DNA of 62,168 bases, taken from Dysgonamonadaceae bacterium (GTDB lineage Bacteria > Bacteroidota > Bacteroidia > Bacteroidales > Azobacteroidaceae). The first letter of the stretch is position 1. Each line of letters opens with the position of its first letter. Under the pieces are notes generated by a model. The model had not been told where the DNA came from, did no database searches, and saw only the letters and a program-made list of their open reading frames with translations. This document shows, piece after piece, positions 8,270-17,085 of the stretch. The DNA is taken from positions 1 to 62,168 of the forward strand of contig JAISUK010000048.1 of assembly GCA_031272075.1 (NCBI GenBank), read 5' to 3'. The position numbers and the translations under genes were made by a program.

Positions 8270-9424
8270 ATGAATAGGAAAATAATGATCACACTCGGCC
8301 TTATCCTCTCTTTGGGTATGACGCCTATTGCCGCGCAAACAAAAGGTATCGCCTTTGAGCCGGAAGAGACGCTGTTTCAACAGGCCGTAACAAAAGCCTT
8401 TAATGAACGTAAACTGATATTTCTTGACTGCTACACCATTTGGTGTGGCCCTTGTAAACAGATGGATCGCGAAGTTTTTCCGCTCGAAGAAGTGGGCAAT
8501 TTCATGAATCCGTCATACATCTCCCTCAAGTTGAATATGGAAAAAGGAGAAGGGATCGAACTGGCCAAGAAGTTGCAGGTGACGGCTTTTCCTACATACA
8601 TCGTCTTTAACAGCAACGGCTTGGAGATTGGTCGTTTTTTGGGAGGCTGCAAAGCAAAAGAATTTATTGAGAAAGTAAAAAAAGCCAGCATCGACAGCCA
8701 ATCGGCAGAGATGGATGCCCGCTTTGCCGCCGGCGAACGCGACGAGGCCTTTCTCTACGACTACCTCGCTACGCTGAGCAGTGCCTACAAACGCAGTCAA
8801 TGCAGCCTTGTGGCTGAAGCCTTACTCGAAGGTAAAGAGCAGACGTTTGCCTCCGACAAGCGCCTGGCAGACGTATTCATGCGTCACATCAGCAATCCGT
8901 TCTGCCCGGCGTTTATCCATATCGCTAAACATCCGGAAGATTTATTTGCTGCCGCAGGCGAGAAGCCGGTAAAGATGAAACTGTTGCAGGTATTGCGTAA
9001 TTATGCCAAGTCGCTCATCAATGCTACCGACAGCAGCGCTACCTTCGATCAACAACGATTTGACGCCCTGCTCGCCTTGATGGATGATTGCAAGGTGCAA
9101 GAACGGGAAGAAATCCGCCTCGAAACGCTCATTGCTCTTGCTGAAAAGCAACAAGAATGGGGCGCTTACATTAATTATTGTACAGAATACAACAACGTCG
9201 TCGGCGCCACTGACCTGATGTTGTGCAACTGGTGTAAACCCATCAGCCTGAAATGCCGAGAGAAGGCCCCTCGACAAGCGGCGCTGGCGTTGCTCCTTCA
9301 ACGCATTGACGACTTGGAGTCGGGTCGCGCTCAGCCACAGACCATGCAGGGCGGTATGCGATTGTCAGGCAATTTGAAATTCGCGATGGAGAAAATCGTC
9401 GAGGTGTTGCGAAAAACCGACTAA
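8270..9424 (+). CDS. Exported thioredoxin-family protein
   Basis: The 384-residue protein has a cleavable signal (residues 1-22, ending PIAAQ) and a thioredoxin fold with the active site WCGPCK at residues 58-63 and the cis-proline segment TAFPTYIVF. A C-terminal extension of about 230 mostly helical residues, without a motif I recognise, follows. It is the last gene of the SusCD operon. Thioredoxin-like proteins are often encoded at the end of such loci and are thought to keep periplasmic or surface disulfides in order. Its substrate is not apparent. Confidence 0.85.
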   Translation: MNRKIMITLGLILSLGMTPIAAQTKGIAFEPEETLFQQAVTKAFNERKLIFLDCYTIWCGPCKQMDREVFPLEEVGNFMNPSYISLKLNMEKGEGIELAKKLQVTAFPTYIVFNSNGLEIGRFLGGCKAKEFIEKVKKASIDSQSAEMDARFAAGERDEAFLYDYLATLSSAYKRSQCSLVAEALLEGKEQTFASDKRLADVFMRHISNPFCPAFIHIAKHPEDLFAAAGEKPVKMKLLQVLRNYAKSLINATDSSATFDQQRFDALLALMDDCKVQEREEIRLETLIALAEKQQEWGAYINYCTEYNNVVGATDLMLCNWCKPISLKCREKAPRQAALALLLQRIDDLESGRAQPQTMQGGMRLSGNLKFAMEKIVEVLRKTD

Positions 9425-9446
9425 GAGAATAATCCCCATAAAAAAA

Positions 9447-9478
9447 GGAGATTCCGTTTCTCACGAAAAAGAATCTCC
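9447..9478 (-). terminator. Hairpin between convergent transcription units
   Basis: GGAGATTC at 9447-9454 pairs with GAATCTCC at 9471-9478. On the minus strand the stem is followed by a run of seven T, so it would best terminate the T9SS cargo gene at 9560-12916. It could also slow readthrough from the SusCD operon. Confidence 0.75.
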
Positions 9479-9559
9479 AACTTCAATTTACTATTAACTA
9501 ATTGTCAATACGAGAGTACATAAAACCAAATAAACGATACTCTCTGTGTCCGGCAATCT

Positions 9560-12500
9560 TTAACCTTCAACTTTCAACTTTTTGACTTTCGTCGTCCCGT
9601 TTGTCAGTTTTACCGACACAAGGTAAATGCCCTGTGCCACTGACGGGAGTTGCAAGGAGTAGGTGGACTGTCGGATGTCGTGTTCCGCAGCAATGCGGAT
9701 GCCTTGTATGTCGGTCACGGTGATATCGCTGATGTTTTCGCCGGTGGAGGTGACTTGCAGGCGACGACCATCGGCATAGACATAGATTTCGTCGGTTTCC
9801 GGTCTTATATTCAACCCTAAATCGTCGTTGTCGTTGAATATCTGCTTGCCTATAAGCAATGCGAATCGGTTATCGAGATGATTGGGATCGTATCCGGCAT
9901 CCACCATGAACTCGTATACATCGGTATCGACGGGCGAAACTTTCTTGCCGGTCAGTTTGTCTAGCAGGAAGATGGCCTTGGGATTCAGATCGCCTGTGCT
10001 TTCAAACAGTATTTTGTAACTGCCTTGGGCATTTCCACGGACACGGATGCCGAGGGGAATTTCACTCGACATGCCGTTGACAGCGACGTACTGAATTGCG
10101 CACTTGTCGTTGATGTAGTCGAGCGAATAGATCTGCGGCACATCGGGCAGATCCGGCACCCAGGGGGTGGTCATGTCGGAATTCTTGTCATCCAGCGCCG
10201 GCTTATACGCATCGTAGAGCATCCAGTCTACATCTTTCGTGCCTTCGCGATGAAAAACAAAAGTGGTGTAGTTGCTTCCCGACGCATTGGCGACGGTCAG
10301 TCGGATGACTCCCTGCTGTTTCTTGTCGATGGCTTTGCTTGCGCGTTGCAAATGCGATCCTGCATTGCCCGGCGTGCCGTTGCCGCGGGAGATCGACATC
10401 TCTTTGGTGAAAGTCAGAGCGACTTCTTCACCGACCGTGCCGATGGGTCTGACGAAGAATGCTTGAAGTGTCGCGATGGTATCGGCCTGTGTCAACGGGT
10501 TGGTTTCGAACGATCCGTTGCTGTACACACGGTAATACGATTCGATCTTGTCGCTGTTCGCTTCATACAGCTTGGCAATATCCAGGCTGGAGATAAACGG
10601 GTTGCCCACCATCACTTCGTCAATCTTCTTGTCTTGATCGTTGTCGGTGACCGGCAACATGATTGTGAAAGGATCCTGCGGCTGGTTGTTGTCGTCTTCA
10701 AAAATAAACCGGTAGGATTCATCGCCTCGCGCGATTTCATCGTACATGTCGTCAATCAACGGAAAGCCCGGTTCCCCGCTGTAATAATGAATCTTGCTGA
10801 TGCCGTTGGCGTAGGTATGAGCAGGATGTTCGGGTCCTGCAAACGGATCCTCGAAATACGGCATCTTGATGCCCCCGGTGAGGTTTTGCAGGTGCTTCTG
10901 GTCGCTTACGCCCAAGACGCTGCTGTTGTATTTCGGGATATAGAGACAGATGGCGTAGTTAGCACGGGGGCCGATTTCGAGTGCGAGATTGGGATCGGTA
11001 GGATACCATCCGCCGGTGAGAATCGGAGTGTCGTTGTAAGTAACGCGGGTCGATTTAAACTGCTGTTGCCAAGTGTAAGGGAATCCACCGAAAGAAAAAT
11101 CGCCGGTGACGATCTTCTTCAGCGGCGCCGCCAGGGCGTACCATTGGCCGCGTAACATACTGGGAGAAGCAAAAGCGGTTTTATCGTCGGGAGAGCTCTT
11201 TCCATCATCATAAATCACGGAATAGTCATCATTGTAATACTGGGAGCCATAATAGACATATGCTTTGTTGTATTGCAGGTAGTGGGGCTGCGCCAATTCT
11301 GCGCCGAACCCGAAAGTGATGGTGTTGCATCGCGGGACGCCATCTCGCTCGCGGGGAGTATTGACGGAATCGAGTGAAGGAAAATACAGCGCGTTTCCGG
11401 GAATAAATACGTCTGAATGAGCGCCGGGCACAAAGCCGACCACTCTCACTGAAATTGGACTGTGATACCAGTTAGTGATGTCATTCCAGTTGCTGCTTCT
11501 GGCATCTGACCGCCAATAGATACGGGGTACTGATTCTGTGACGAGTGTCTGCTTGCTTTCTTCCGACCAGCAGCCGGTAGTCCGGTCGTACTGTTTGACG
11601 GAATATTGGCCGCGGAGGACGGCTTCGTAGGTGTCTTGTGTCGCTCCCTCGATCAAAATGCCGTCTCTATACCACTGATAAGCGTCCTGTCCGCCGTTGC
11701 CGGAAGCAGAAAGCGTCACGGTTTTCGGCGTCAACACGGTCATTTCCTGATTATACAGGCGGTCGACCGGGCCGGGCGGGGTGACAATCGGCGGGTTGTC
11801 GGGGAAGCGGGCGGCTGTGATTTCCAGACTGTTGCTGAAGGAGCTCGTGCGGCAGCCATTATCGACGGTAGCCGTATAGATACCGGGTACGGTGGCTGTG
11901 TAAGCGCAGGAGGTGGCTGTGTCGATCGCTTCGCCATCCTTGTACCATTGGTAAAGCTGGTAGTCCACGTTGTTGGCTGTAGCTTGAAAAGTGGTATTGA
12001 TGATCGCTTCGTTGCAGTATAAGAGCGGATCGGAGGTCGCAATGACCGGAGGCGCAGGCACAATGTCGGGCGCAACCACTACGTATGTGCTCATAGCATT
12101 GTAATCAACCGGAACATCGGCGTCTTCCACACTGTTGATTTTTATGGTATTCCAGTATGTTCCGGGGACAGTAGAATGAGCTGTAATCTTAATAAAGCAA
12201 CTAAATCCTTTTATTTCCGGAATCTCGATGGTAAATGATCGGGTCGCAGGGTCGTAGGTACTAATGTTCGCTTCGTTCTGGACATCAATGGTAACAAAAT
12301 CCATTCCGGGACCAAGTGTGTCTGTAACTATTACATTTTTGGCAACGAGTGGAGGATTATTTTTGATATTGTATGTGAATACGATGTCCTTACCTGCGCA
12401 GATGGCATGGTGCGTGCCCATTTTTCCATCAATGATACGAATATTTATATCAGAGTTGCTAATTAGGTAGGTATTGTCGGCGAGATTGCAATCACTGAAT

Positions 12501-12916
12501 CCTTTAGCCGGAAAATTGACGCCGTCATCGCCTATCCGTATATAACCGGGTAAAAGCCCCGACTGGTTGATATACAAACTGAATGGAACGTAAAATATTC
12601 TTTTTGGAGAGATGGGAATTGCGGCAGAACCCAATGTGCCGCTGTAAACAATATTTTCAGGCGCAATGGTGTCTTTGTATATCGTAAACGGCGTATTGGC
12701 AGGCGCTTCTACAGTTCCTGTATTCGTGAAAGGAAAGTAGTAATGAGTTCTTCCGTCATATTCAAAAATATTACTGGATATCTGGGTATAGAGATCCGGT
12801 CCGTTACATACCGGATTGCGGTCATTCACGGTTTGCGCGGTGGCGACCGATGTCGTCAGCAAGGCGTAAAAAACCAACCCTGCGAAAACGATTCTTTTCA
12901 ATTCAATTGTGTTCAT
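9560..12916 (-). CDS. Large secreted protein with T9SS sorting domain
   Basis: This 1118-residue protein starts with a signal peptide (residues 1-28). It contains a DUF11-like repeat (about 140-275, VTDTLGPGMDFVTI) and two Ig-like segments with YQWYKDG and YQWYRDG (about 295-465). A long uncharacterised central part opens with YWRSDARSSNWNDITNWY. The last ~75 residues form a type A T9SS sorting domain (ITVTDIQGIRIA ... GIYLVSVKL ... KVKKLKVEG). It is therefore likely carried across the outer membrane by the type IX system and anchored at the surface or released. An adhesin-like or structural role is plausible; no enzyme motif was seen. Confidence 0.85.
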   Translation of the reverse strand: MNTIELKRIVFAGLVFYALLTTSVATAQTVNDRNPVCNGPDLYTQISSNIFEYDGRTHYYFPFTNTGTVEAPANTPFTIYKDTIAPENIVYSGTLGSAAIPISPKRIFYVPFSLYINQSGLLPGYIRIGDDGVNFPAKGFSDCNLADNTYLISNSDINIRIIDGKMGTHHAICAGKDIVFTYNIKNNPPLVAKNVIVTDTLGPGMDFVTIDVQNEANISTYDPATRSFTIEIPEIKGFSCFIKITAHSTVPGTYWNTIKINSVEDADVPVDYNAMSTYVVVAPDIVPAPPVIATSDPLLYCNEAIINTTFQATANNVDYQLYQWYKDGEAIDTATSCAYTATVPGIYTATVDNGCRTSSFSNSLEITAARFPDNPPIVTPPGPVDRLYNQEMTVLTPKTVTLSASGNGGQDAYQWYRDGILIEGATQDTYEAVLRGQYSVKQYDRTTGCWSEESKQTLVTESVPRIYWRSDARSSNWNDITNWYHSPISVRVVGFVPGAHSDVFIPGNALYFPSLDSVNTPRERDGVPRCNTITFGFGAELAQPHYLQYNKAYVYYGSQYYNDDYSVIYDDGKSSPDDKTAFASPSMLRGQWYALAAPLKKIVTGDFSFGGFPYTWQQQFKSTRVTYNDTPILTGGWYPTDPNLALEIGPRANYAICLYIPKYNSSVLGVSDQKHLQNLTGGIKMPYFEDPFAGPEHPAHTYANGISKIHYYSGEPGFPLIDDMYDEIARGDESYRFIFEDDNNQPQDPFTIMLPVTDNDQDKKIDEVMVGNPFISSLDIAKLYEANSDKIESYYRVYSNGSFETNPLTQADTIATLQAFFVRPIGTVGEEVALTFTKEMSISRGNGTPGNAGSHLQRASKAIDKKQQGVIRLTVANASGSNYTTFVFHREGTKDVDWMLYDAYKPALDDKNSDMTTPWVPDLPDVPQIYSLDYINDKCAIQYVAVNGMSSEIPLGIRVRGNAQGSYKILFESTGDLNPKAIFLLDKLTGKKVSPVDTDVYEFMVDAGYDPNHLDNRFALLIGKQIFNDNDDLGLNIRPETDEIYVYADGRRLQVTSTGENISDITVTDIQGIRIAAEHDIRQSTYSLQLPSVAQGIYLVSVKLTNGTTKVKKLKVEG

Positions 12917-12945
12917 ATTGACATAAATTTAGTTAGTTTCGACTA

Positions 12946-12977
12946 CAAAAGTATTTCTGGTTTTTGAATTGTGCAAA
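12946..12977 (-). promoter_or_regulatory. Bacteroidetes-type promoter of the T9SS cargo gene
   Basis: On the minus strand TTTG (plus positions 12974-12977) is followed after exactly 20 bp by TACTTTTG (12946-12953), a full match to the -33/-7 consensus, about 30 bp upstream of the start codon at 12916. Confidence 0.7.
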
Positions 12978-12990
12978 TGGGGCACCGTCG

Positions 12991-13096
12991 GTTTTTTGCA
13001 ATTTTTGCAACTCGACGACCAAAATGTTCCCGATATTTGCAAAAAATGCAAAAACCATCCAAACAGACGCCTGTTTTTTGCAATTTTTGCAACTCG
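12991..13096. repeat. 24-bp direct repeat with an inverted copy between
   Basis: Exact copies at 12991-13014 and 13073-13096 begin GTTTTTTGCAATTTTTGCAA. The segment at about 13034-13056 (TTTGCAAAAAATGCAAAAAC) is a near reverse complement. The arrangement allows two mutually exclusive hairpins. Confidence 0.75.
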
Positions 13097-13239
13097 CAAC
13101 CGAGCGATTATTGATTTTCGCAAAAAAATCGTAGTTAAATCTTGTTAAATGATCGCCGACAATGATACAAGTCATAAAAATGCACAAAAATATATTTTGT
13201 AGTTATCCCGAAAAATAACAATTTTGCGGAAAAATTCGT

Positions 13240-13980
13240 ATGCGTTTGCGCCTGCAAGGAGGAATAAAGATTTATCGTAAATTGCGTTGCCGTAAAGGTC
13301 ACGGAGTACATTCGCCGTTTGTGTATTCTCTGATTACGAAAGTAATAGAAGAGAAACACCCTTATTATGTTTTTGAACGGATAGAAAGCCTTCGGAAGCA
13401 GCTGCAACACAATGGGAATGGCTTCGGCAGTATGCTCAAAGCAGGCAGTCAATCGAAACGCTACGGTGAACTCCTGTTTCGGCTGGTTCTCTTTTTTCGT
13501 TGCAAGCAGGTGTTGCAGGTGGGCGCATCGTTGGGTATGACGACTTGTTATCTTGCGGCTGCCGATTCCGGCTGCCGGTGTTTTGTCATCGCTCAGGATG
13601 CCGATTCGCTCCAGTTGACACAACAGCTCACCGCGCAACTGAATTTGGAAAATGTTCGCATCGTGGCGGGTGATTATTTTTCCGAATTGGATCGGCTGAG
13701 AGGAAATGCAGCGGCATTTGATTTGATTTTTGTGAATGTTGCCGATCCGGAATTGTGTAATACAATCCTCGAATTGTGTAGTAATTCTACAATGAAGGAC
13801 AGGGTGATCGTGATTGACGGGATCAACCGCACCCGACCGATGCGGGAATGTTGGAAGCAGATAAAAAAGGATCCGAAGGTCAAAATTTCGATCGATTTGT
13901 ATTGGCTGGGACTGGTGATTTTTAGAGAAAAGATAGAAAAACAACACTATAATGTCTATTTTAATAATGGAGAAAAGTAA
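13240..13980 (+). CDS. Class I SAM-dependent methyltransferase-like protein
   Basis: The 246-residue product opens with KGHGVHSPFVYSLI, a signature of a Bacteroidetes methyltransferase-like family. It shows a Rossmann-type motif (VLQVGASLGMTTCYLAA) near residues 90-106 and a later acidic strand (FDLIFVNVADPE). No signal peptide is present, so it should act in the cytoplasm. The substrate is unknown. Its end overlaps the start of the cobalamin adenosyltransferase gene by 14 bp, which suggests translational coupling. The motif I glycine pattern is weaker than in classical enzymes. Confidence 0.65.
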   Translation: MRLRLQGGIKIYRKLRCRKGHGVHSPFVYSLITKVIEEKHPYYVFERIESLRKQLQHNGNGFGSMLKAGSQSKRYGELLFRLVLFFRCKQVLQVGASLGMTTCYLAAADSGCRCFVIAQDADSLQLTQQLTAQLNLENVRIVAGDYFSELDRLRGNAAAFDLIFVNVADPELCNTILELCSNSTMKDRVIVIDGINRTRPMRECWKQIKKDPKVKISIDLYWLGLVIFREKIEKQHYNVYFNNGEK

Positions 13981-14518
13981 ACTTTACACCCGGACAGGCG
14001 ACCGGGGGACCACTTCGCTGATCGGAGGAAAACGTGTTCCCAAAACGGATGCCCGCCTGGAGGCCTATGGCACCCTCGACGAATTGAATGCTTTTGTCGG
14101 GCTGCTGATAGAAGAATCCGGACAATCGCATGACAGGGAATTGCTTTCGCGCATCCAGTCACTGCTGTTCTCGGCAGGGAGCATGCTGGCGGCAGAAGGG
14201 AATCATTGCAAACCGACGATCGGCACTGCGGAAGTCGGTTTGTTGGAATCGGAGATTGACCGTATCGACGGGTCGTTGCCTCGGTTGCAGACATTTGTTT
14301 TGCCGGGCGGAACCAAAGGGAATGCCCTGGCGCATGTCTGCCGTACCGTCTGCCGCCGGGCGGAAAGGGATATCTACCGCATCCCCGAAATCCCCGACTC
14401 CTACGAACAATTACTCATTTTTATGAATCGTTTGTCGGATTATTTCTTTGTTCTTGCCAGAAAATTATGCTTGGAACATCACGAACACGAAAAAAAATGG
14501 TATAATTCTTGTGAATAA
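13967..14518 (+). CDS. Cob(I)alamin adenosyltransferase, PduO type
   Basis: It transfers the adenosyl group of ATP to cob(I)alamin to make adenosylcobalamin, the cofactor of enzymes such as methylmalonyl-CoA mutase. The 183-residue protein has the PduO N-terminal ATP-binding motif (YTRTGDRGTTSLIGGKR), the helix LEAYGTLDELNAFVGL, and the C-terminal signature VCRTVCRRAERDIY with RLSDYFFVLAR. I chose the ATG at 13967 because homologues begin just before the TRTGD motif; an upstream ATG at 13952 adds five residues. It overlaps the preceding methyltransferase gene. Confidence 0.93.
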   Translation: MEKSKLYTRTGDRGTTSLIGGKRVPKTDARLEAYGTLDELNAFVGLLIEESGQSHDRELLSRIQSLLFSAGSMLAAEGNHCKPTIGTAEVGLLESEIDRIDGSLPRLQTFVLPGGTKGNALAHVCRTVCRRAERDIYRIPEIPDSYEQLLIFMNRLSDYFFVLARKLCLEHHEHEKKWYNSCE

Positions 14519-14538
14519 AATATATTGTTTTACTTTTG
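14509..14538 (+). promoter_or_regulatory. Promoter of the DUF2795 gene
   Basis: TTG at 14509-14511, inside the end of the adenosyltransferase gene, is followed after 19 bp by TACTTTTG at 14531-14538, matching the Bacteroidetes consensus. Confidence 0.6.
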
Positions 14539-14593
14539 CAGGCTAAATTGAAACTGGATACCTAATAGAGTTACTTTAACGATTTGTAATTGT

Positions 14594-14815
14594 ATGTATT
14601 GGACGTTAGAACTGGCCTCGAAGCTCGAAGATGCTCCGTGGCCTGCAACCAAAGATGAATTGATTGACTTCGCACTCAGATCCGGGGCGCCGCTTGAAGT
14701 GATCGAAAATCTTCAAGAAATTGAAGATGAAGGGGATGTATATGAATGTATCGAAGATATATGGCCCGATTATCCCAGCAAGGAAGATTTCTTCTTCAAC
14801 GAAGAAGAGTATTGA
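14594..14815 (+). CDS. DUF2795 family small acidic protein
   Basis: This 73-residue acidic protein has the DUF2795 pattern: YWTLELASKLEDAPWPATKDELIDFA followed by GAPLEVIENLQEI and an acidic end, PDYPSKEDFFFNEEEY. The family is widespread and uncharacterised; the core resembles small helical domains. It has its own promoter candidate just upstream and ends 5 bp from the convergent Lol-type permease gene. Confidence 0.85.
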   Translation: MYWTLELASKLEDAPWPATKDELIDFALRSGAPLEVIENLQEIEDEGDVYECIEDIWPDYPSKEDFFFNEEEY

Positions 14816-14820
14816 TCCGG

Positions 14821-16071
14821 CTATTCCGGACGCAGAAAGTGATTATCGAAATTACATCGTTTCTTCGATAAATAGTTGATGGGATAGATGGCTGCCAGAA
14901 ATCCGAGGATCAATACGGTGATCCACACAATGAACGTGTCCCTGAAGGAAATAATGACCGGATAGTCGCTCACGATAAAGGCGCCGTTTGTATCACCCAG
15001 TTTAAGCAACCCAAACCGCAGCTGCAGAAAACACAACAACAATCCCAAGAGCGTTCCCGAACAGGCGCCGATGGCCGAGATCATCCAACCTTCAAACAGG
15101 AAAATGCGCGACACGGATTTGGACGTCATTCCCAAATCCCGCAAAATCACTATGTCTTGCTTCTTTTCCACCATCAGCATCGACAGGGAACTGACGACAT
15201 TGAACACGGCAATCAGACAGATGAAAGACAGGATGAGGAACGTTACCCATTTTTCCACCGTCATCATCTTGAAGGTCGATTCATGCTGCTGGTAGCGGTT
15301 TTGGACGCTATATCCGTCGCCCAACTTTTGTTGAATCACGGACTGCAGTTTGGCAACCGATTCCCCAGCCTTGAGTTTCAGTTCGATGGCGCTGACGTCA
15401 TCCCCGTAATCGAAGAGCAACCGAGCCAACGACAACGGCGCTATCAACAGGTGTTCATCGTACATCTCCTGGTTGATAGCAAACACACCGGTGATATAGG
15501 CATATTCGGAAGTCAGCGATGCCGCCGGATTCACCAGGTTGACTTTTTCGTTTCGCTTCGGGACGCAGATTTCCAAAGGGTACATAAACCCGGCGTTCAT
15601 GCCCAGCTTCATCGCCAGCCCGACCCCCAGCGAACAAAAGCTGTTTACCGGCGTGTGCAGCTTAAATTCACCGTCGATTAAGACTTTTTCGATGTCGGTC
15701 ATTTCCCCGAAATTGTCGCTTACCCCTTTGATGATGGCAGGAACTTGCCGATTTTTATAACGGATCAGCACATTGTCTTCAATCGCTTCCACATACTGCT
15801 CAACGGACGGTAGCGATTTGATTTCCAGAATCTTTTCGTCTTGCGCATCGAACGTCTTTCCTTTGACGGAAGTGATCTTCAGTTCCGGATCAAACGAGGA
15901 GCACATCTTGGCGACCAGGTCTTGAAATCCTCCGAACACCGAAACGGTGCAGACCATCGCAGCAGTGACGATGCAGATTCCGCAGACGGCGACAATCGAA
16001 ATCAGATTGATGGAATTGTGCGATTTCTTTGAAAACAGGTACCTTCGTGCGATATAAAAGGACGAATTCAC
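14821..16071 (-). CDS. LolC/LolE-like ABC transporter permease (FtsX fold)
   Basis: This 416-residue inner-membrane protein has one N-terminal transmembrane helix after a cytoplasmic IARRYLFSKKSHNSINLISI stretch, a periplasmic domain of about 220 residues, and three C-terminal helices with the FtsX-type segment VEKKQDIVILRDLGMTSKSV. LolC/E proteins extract lipoproteins from the inner membrane for delivery to the outer membrane. The lipoproteins in this window would be clients. The partner ATPase LolD is not here. Its start overlaps the rbfA stop by 4 bp. Confidence 0.85.
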   Translation of the reverse strand: MNSSFYIARRYLFSKKSHNSINLISIVAVCGICIVTAAMVCTVSVFGGFQDLVAKMCSSFDPELKITSVKGKTFDAQDEKILEIKSLPSVEQYVEAIEDNVLIRYKNRQVPAIIKGVSDNFGEMTDIEKVLIDGEFKLHTPVNSFCSLGVGLAMKLGMNAGFMYPLEICVPKRNEKVNLVNPAASLTSEYAYITGVFAINQEMYDEHLLIAPLSLARLLFDYGDDVSAIELKLKAGESVAKLQSVIQQKLGDGYSVQNRYQQHESTFKMMTVEKWVTFLILSFICLIAVFNVVSSLSMLMVEKKQDIVILRDLGMTSKSVSRIFLFEGWMISAIGACSGTLLGLLLCFLQLRFGLLKLGDTNGAFIVSDYPVIISFRDTFIVWITVLILGFLAAIYPINYLSKKRCNFDNHFLRPE

Positions 16072-16415
16072 TGGGAGGGCGTATTTTTCAATAAATCATC
16101 GATATGTTCCAGGTAATCCAATGAATCGTCCAGGAAAAACGACAATTCGGGGATTTTTCGTAATTGGTTCTTTTCCAGTTGTCCGAGTTCAAAACGGATG
16201 GATCGTTTGTTGCGATTGATGGCGTCGAGCATCTCTTTCCCTTTTTCCGATGGAAAGATGCTGAGGTAGGCTTTTGCTACACTCAAATCCGGACTCACCC
16301 TCACTTTTGTTACGGAGACCAGCAAGCCGTGTGAGGCTTTGGTTTGCAACAAGAAGATCGACCCCAGATCTTTCTGTATGAGCCGTTCTATTTTTTGTAA
16401 TCTTTTATTTTCCAT
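16068..16415 (-). CDS. rbfA: 30S ribosome-binding factor A
   Basis: RbfA binds the 5' region of 16S rRNA and is needed for maturation of the small subunit. The 115-residue protein is the usual size. It has the N-terminal helix RLQKIERLIQKDLGSIFL, the conserved VTKVRVSPDLSVAKAYLSIF, and the C-terminal PELSFFLDDSLDYLEHIDDLL. It lies between the O-methyltransferase gene and the Lol-type permease on one strand, with a 4-bp overlap into the permease gene. Confidence 0.93.
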   Translation of the reverse strand: MENKRLQKIERLIQKDLGSIFLLQTKASHGLLVSVTKVRVSPDLSVAKAYLSIFPSEKGKEMLDAINRNKRSIRFELGQLEKNQLRKIPELSFFLDDSLDYLEHIDDLLKNTPSQ

Positions 16416-16427
16416 AGCGTTTATTAT

Positions 16428-17069
16428 TTAGCGTTTATATATTATTGTCAGGCCGTCCCTGACAGGAATGATGACTTTTTCAATCCGCTTGTCGGCGGCG
16501 ATCTTTTCGTTAAACCTCAGGATGCCGGCCGTCTGCGCATCCGCATGCGGGATTCCCGCTAACACTTTGCCGTTCCAGAGCGTATTGTCGGCAATGATGA
16601 TTCCACCTGGTCTGACTTTGTCAAAAATCAGATCGTAGTACCTGCAGTATTCCCGCTTGTCGGCATCAATAAATGCCAGATCGAATGTATCTTCCAGATT
16701 GGGAATGATCGACAACGCATCCCCGATGTGGAGCACAATCTTTTTTCGATGCTCCGACCGGTCAAACTGTTCCCGGATGAAATCTTCCATTTCGTCATTG
16801 ATTTCAATGGTATGAATCACGCCGTCGTCCGGCAACGCTTCCGCCATACACAAAGTGGCATATCCCGTATAAGTGCCTGTTTCCAGGATGCGTTTCGGCG
16901 CAACCATCCGGCAAAACATCTTCAATATCCGTCCCTGCAGATGACCCGAAATCATGCGTGGCCGGACTAATTTGACATGAGCTTCACGGTACAACTCGGA
17001 AAGCAATTCCCCTTCCTTGTCTATATGAGTCAATATGTATTTATCAATGATCAATTTTTCATTCTTCAT
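16428..17069 (-). CDS. O-methyltransferase, class I SAM-dependent
   Basis: The 213-residue protein belongs to the catechol/caffeoyl-CoA O-methyltransferase-like family. It has the SAM motif [20 protein letters not shown], an acidic residue ending the second strand (IHTIEINDE), and the metal-site motif [13 protein letters not shown] with [12 protein letters not shown]. Bacterial relatives include tRNA uridine hydroxyl methyltransferases (TrmR), so a tRNA substrate is possible. Its start codon lies within the tandem repeat that also encodes the end of aroQ; the genes overlap by 4 bp. Confidence 0.85.
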   Translation of the reverse strand: MKNEKLIIDKYILTHIDKEGELLSELYREAHVKLVRPRMISGHLQGRILKMFCRMVAPKRILETGTYTGYATLCMAEALPDDGVIHTIEINDEMEDFIREQFDRSEHRKKIVLHIGDALSIIPNLEDTFDLAFIDADKREYCRYYDLIFDKVRPGGIIIADNTLWNGKVLAGIPHADAQTAGILRFNEKIAADKRIEKVIIPVRDGLTIIYKR

Positions 17070-17085
17070 TCTTCATTCTTCATTC
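17058..17085. repeat. Heptanucleotide tandem repeat across aroQ stop and methyltransferase start
   Basis: Four perfect copies of TTCATTC (GAATGAA on the minus strand) cover the last codons and stop of aroQ and the first codons of the O-methyltransferase. Because the unit is seven bases, any gain or loss would move the relative frames of the two overlapping ends. Confidence 0.85.

Larger units (their letters stand above)
12917..13239. other. Divergent intergenic region with alternating repeats
   Basis: This region separates the minus-strand T9SS cargo from the plus-strand methyltransferase. It holds the cargo promoter (12946-12977) and three related arms. A 24-bp sequence at 12991-13014 recurs exactly at 13073-13096. 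A near-inverted copy lies between them at about 13034-13056, so either flanking copy could pair with the middle one. No gene was found; short minus-strand frames here only translate the repeats. Confidence 0.6.

Noticed and set aside
10025-11155. 376-residue plus-strand frame opposite the T9SS cargo
   Set aside because: It is antisense to a well-supported gene and has no domain or ribosome-binding context.
12929-13187. Overlapping minus-strand frames with CKNCKK-type repeats
   Set aside because: They only translate the GCAATTTTTGCAA repeats of the intergenic region.
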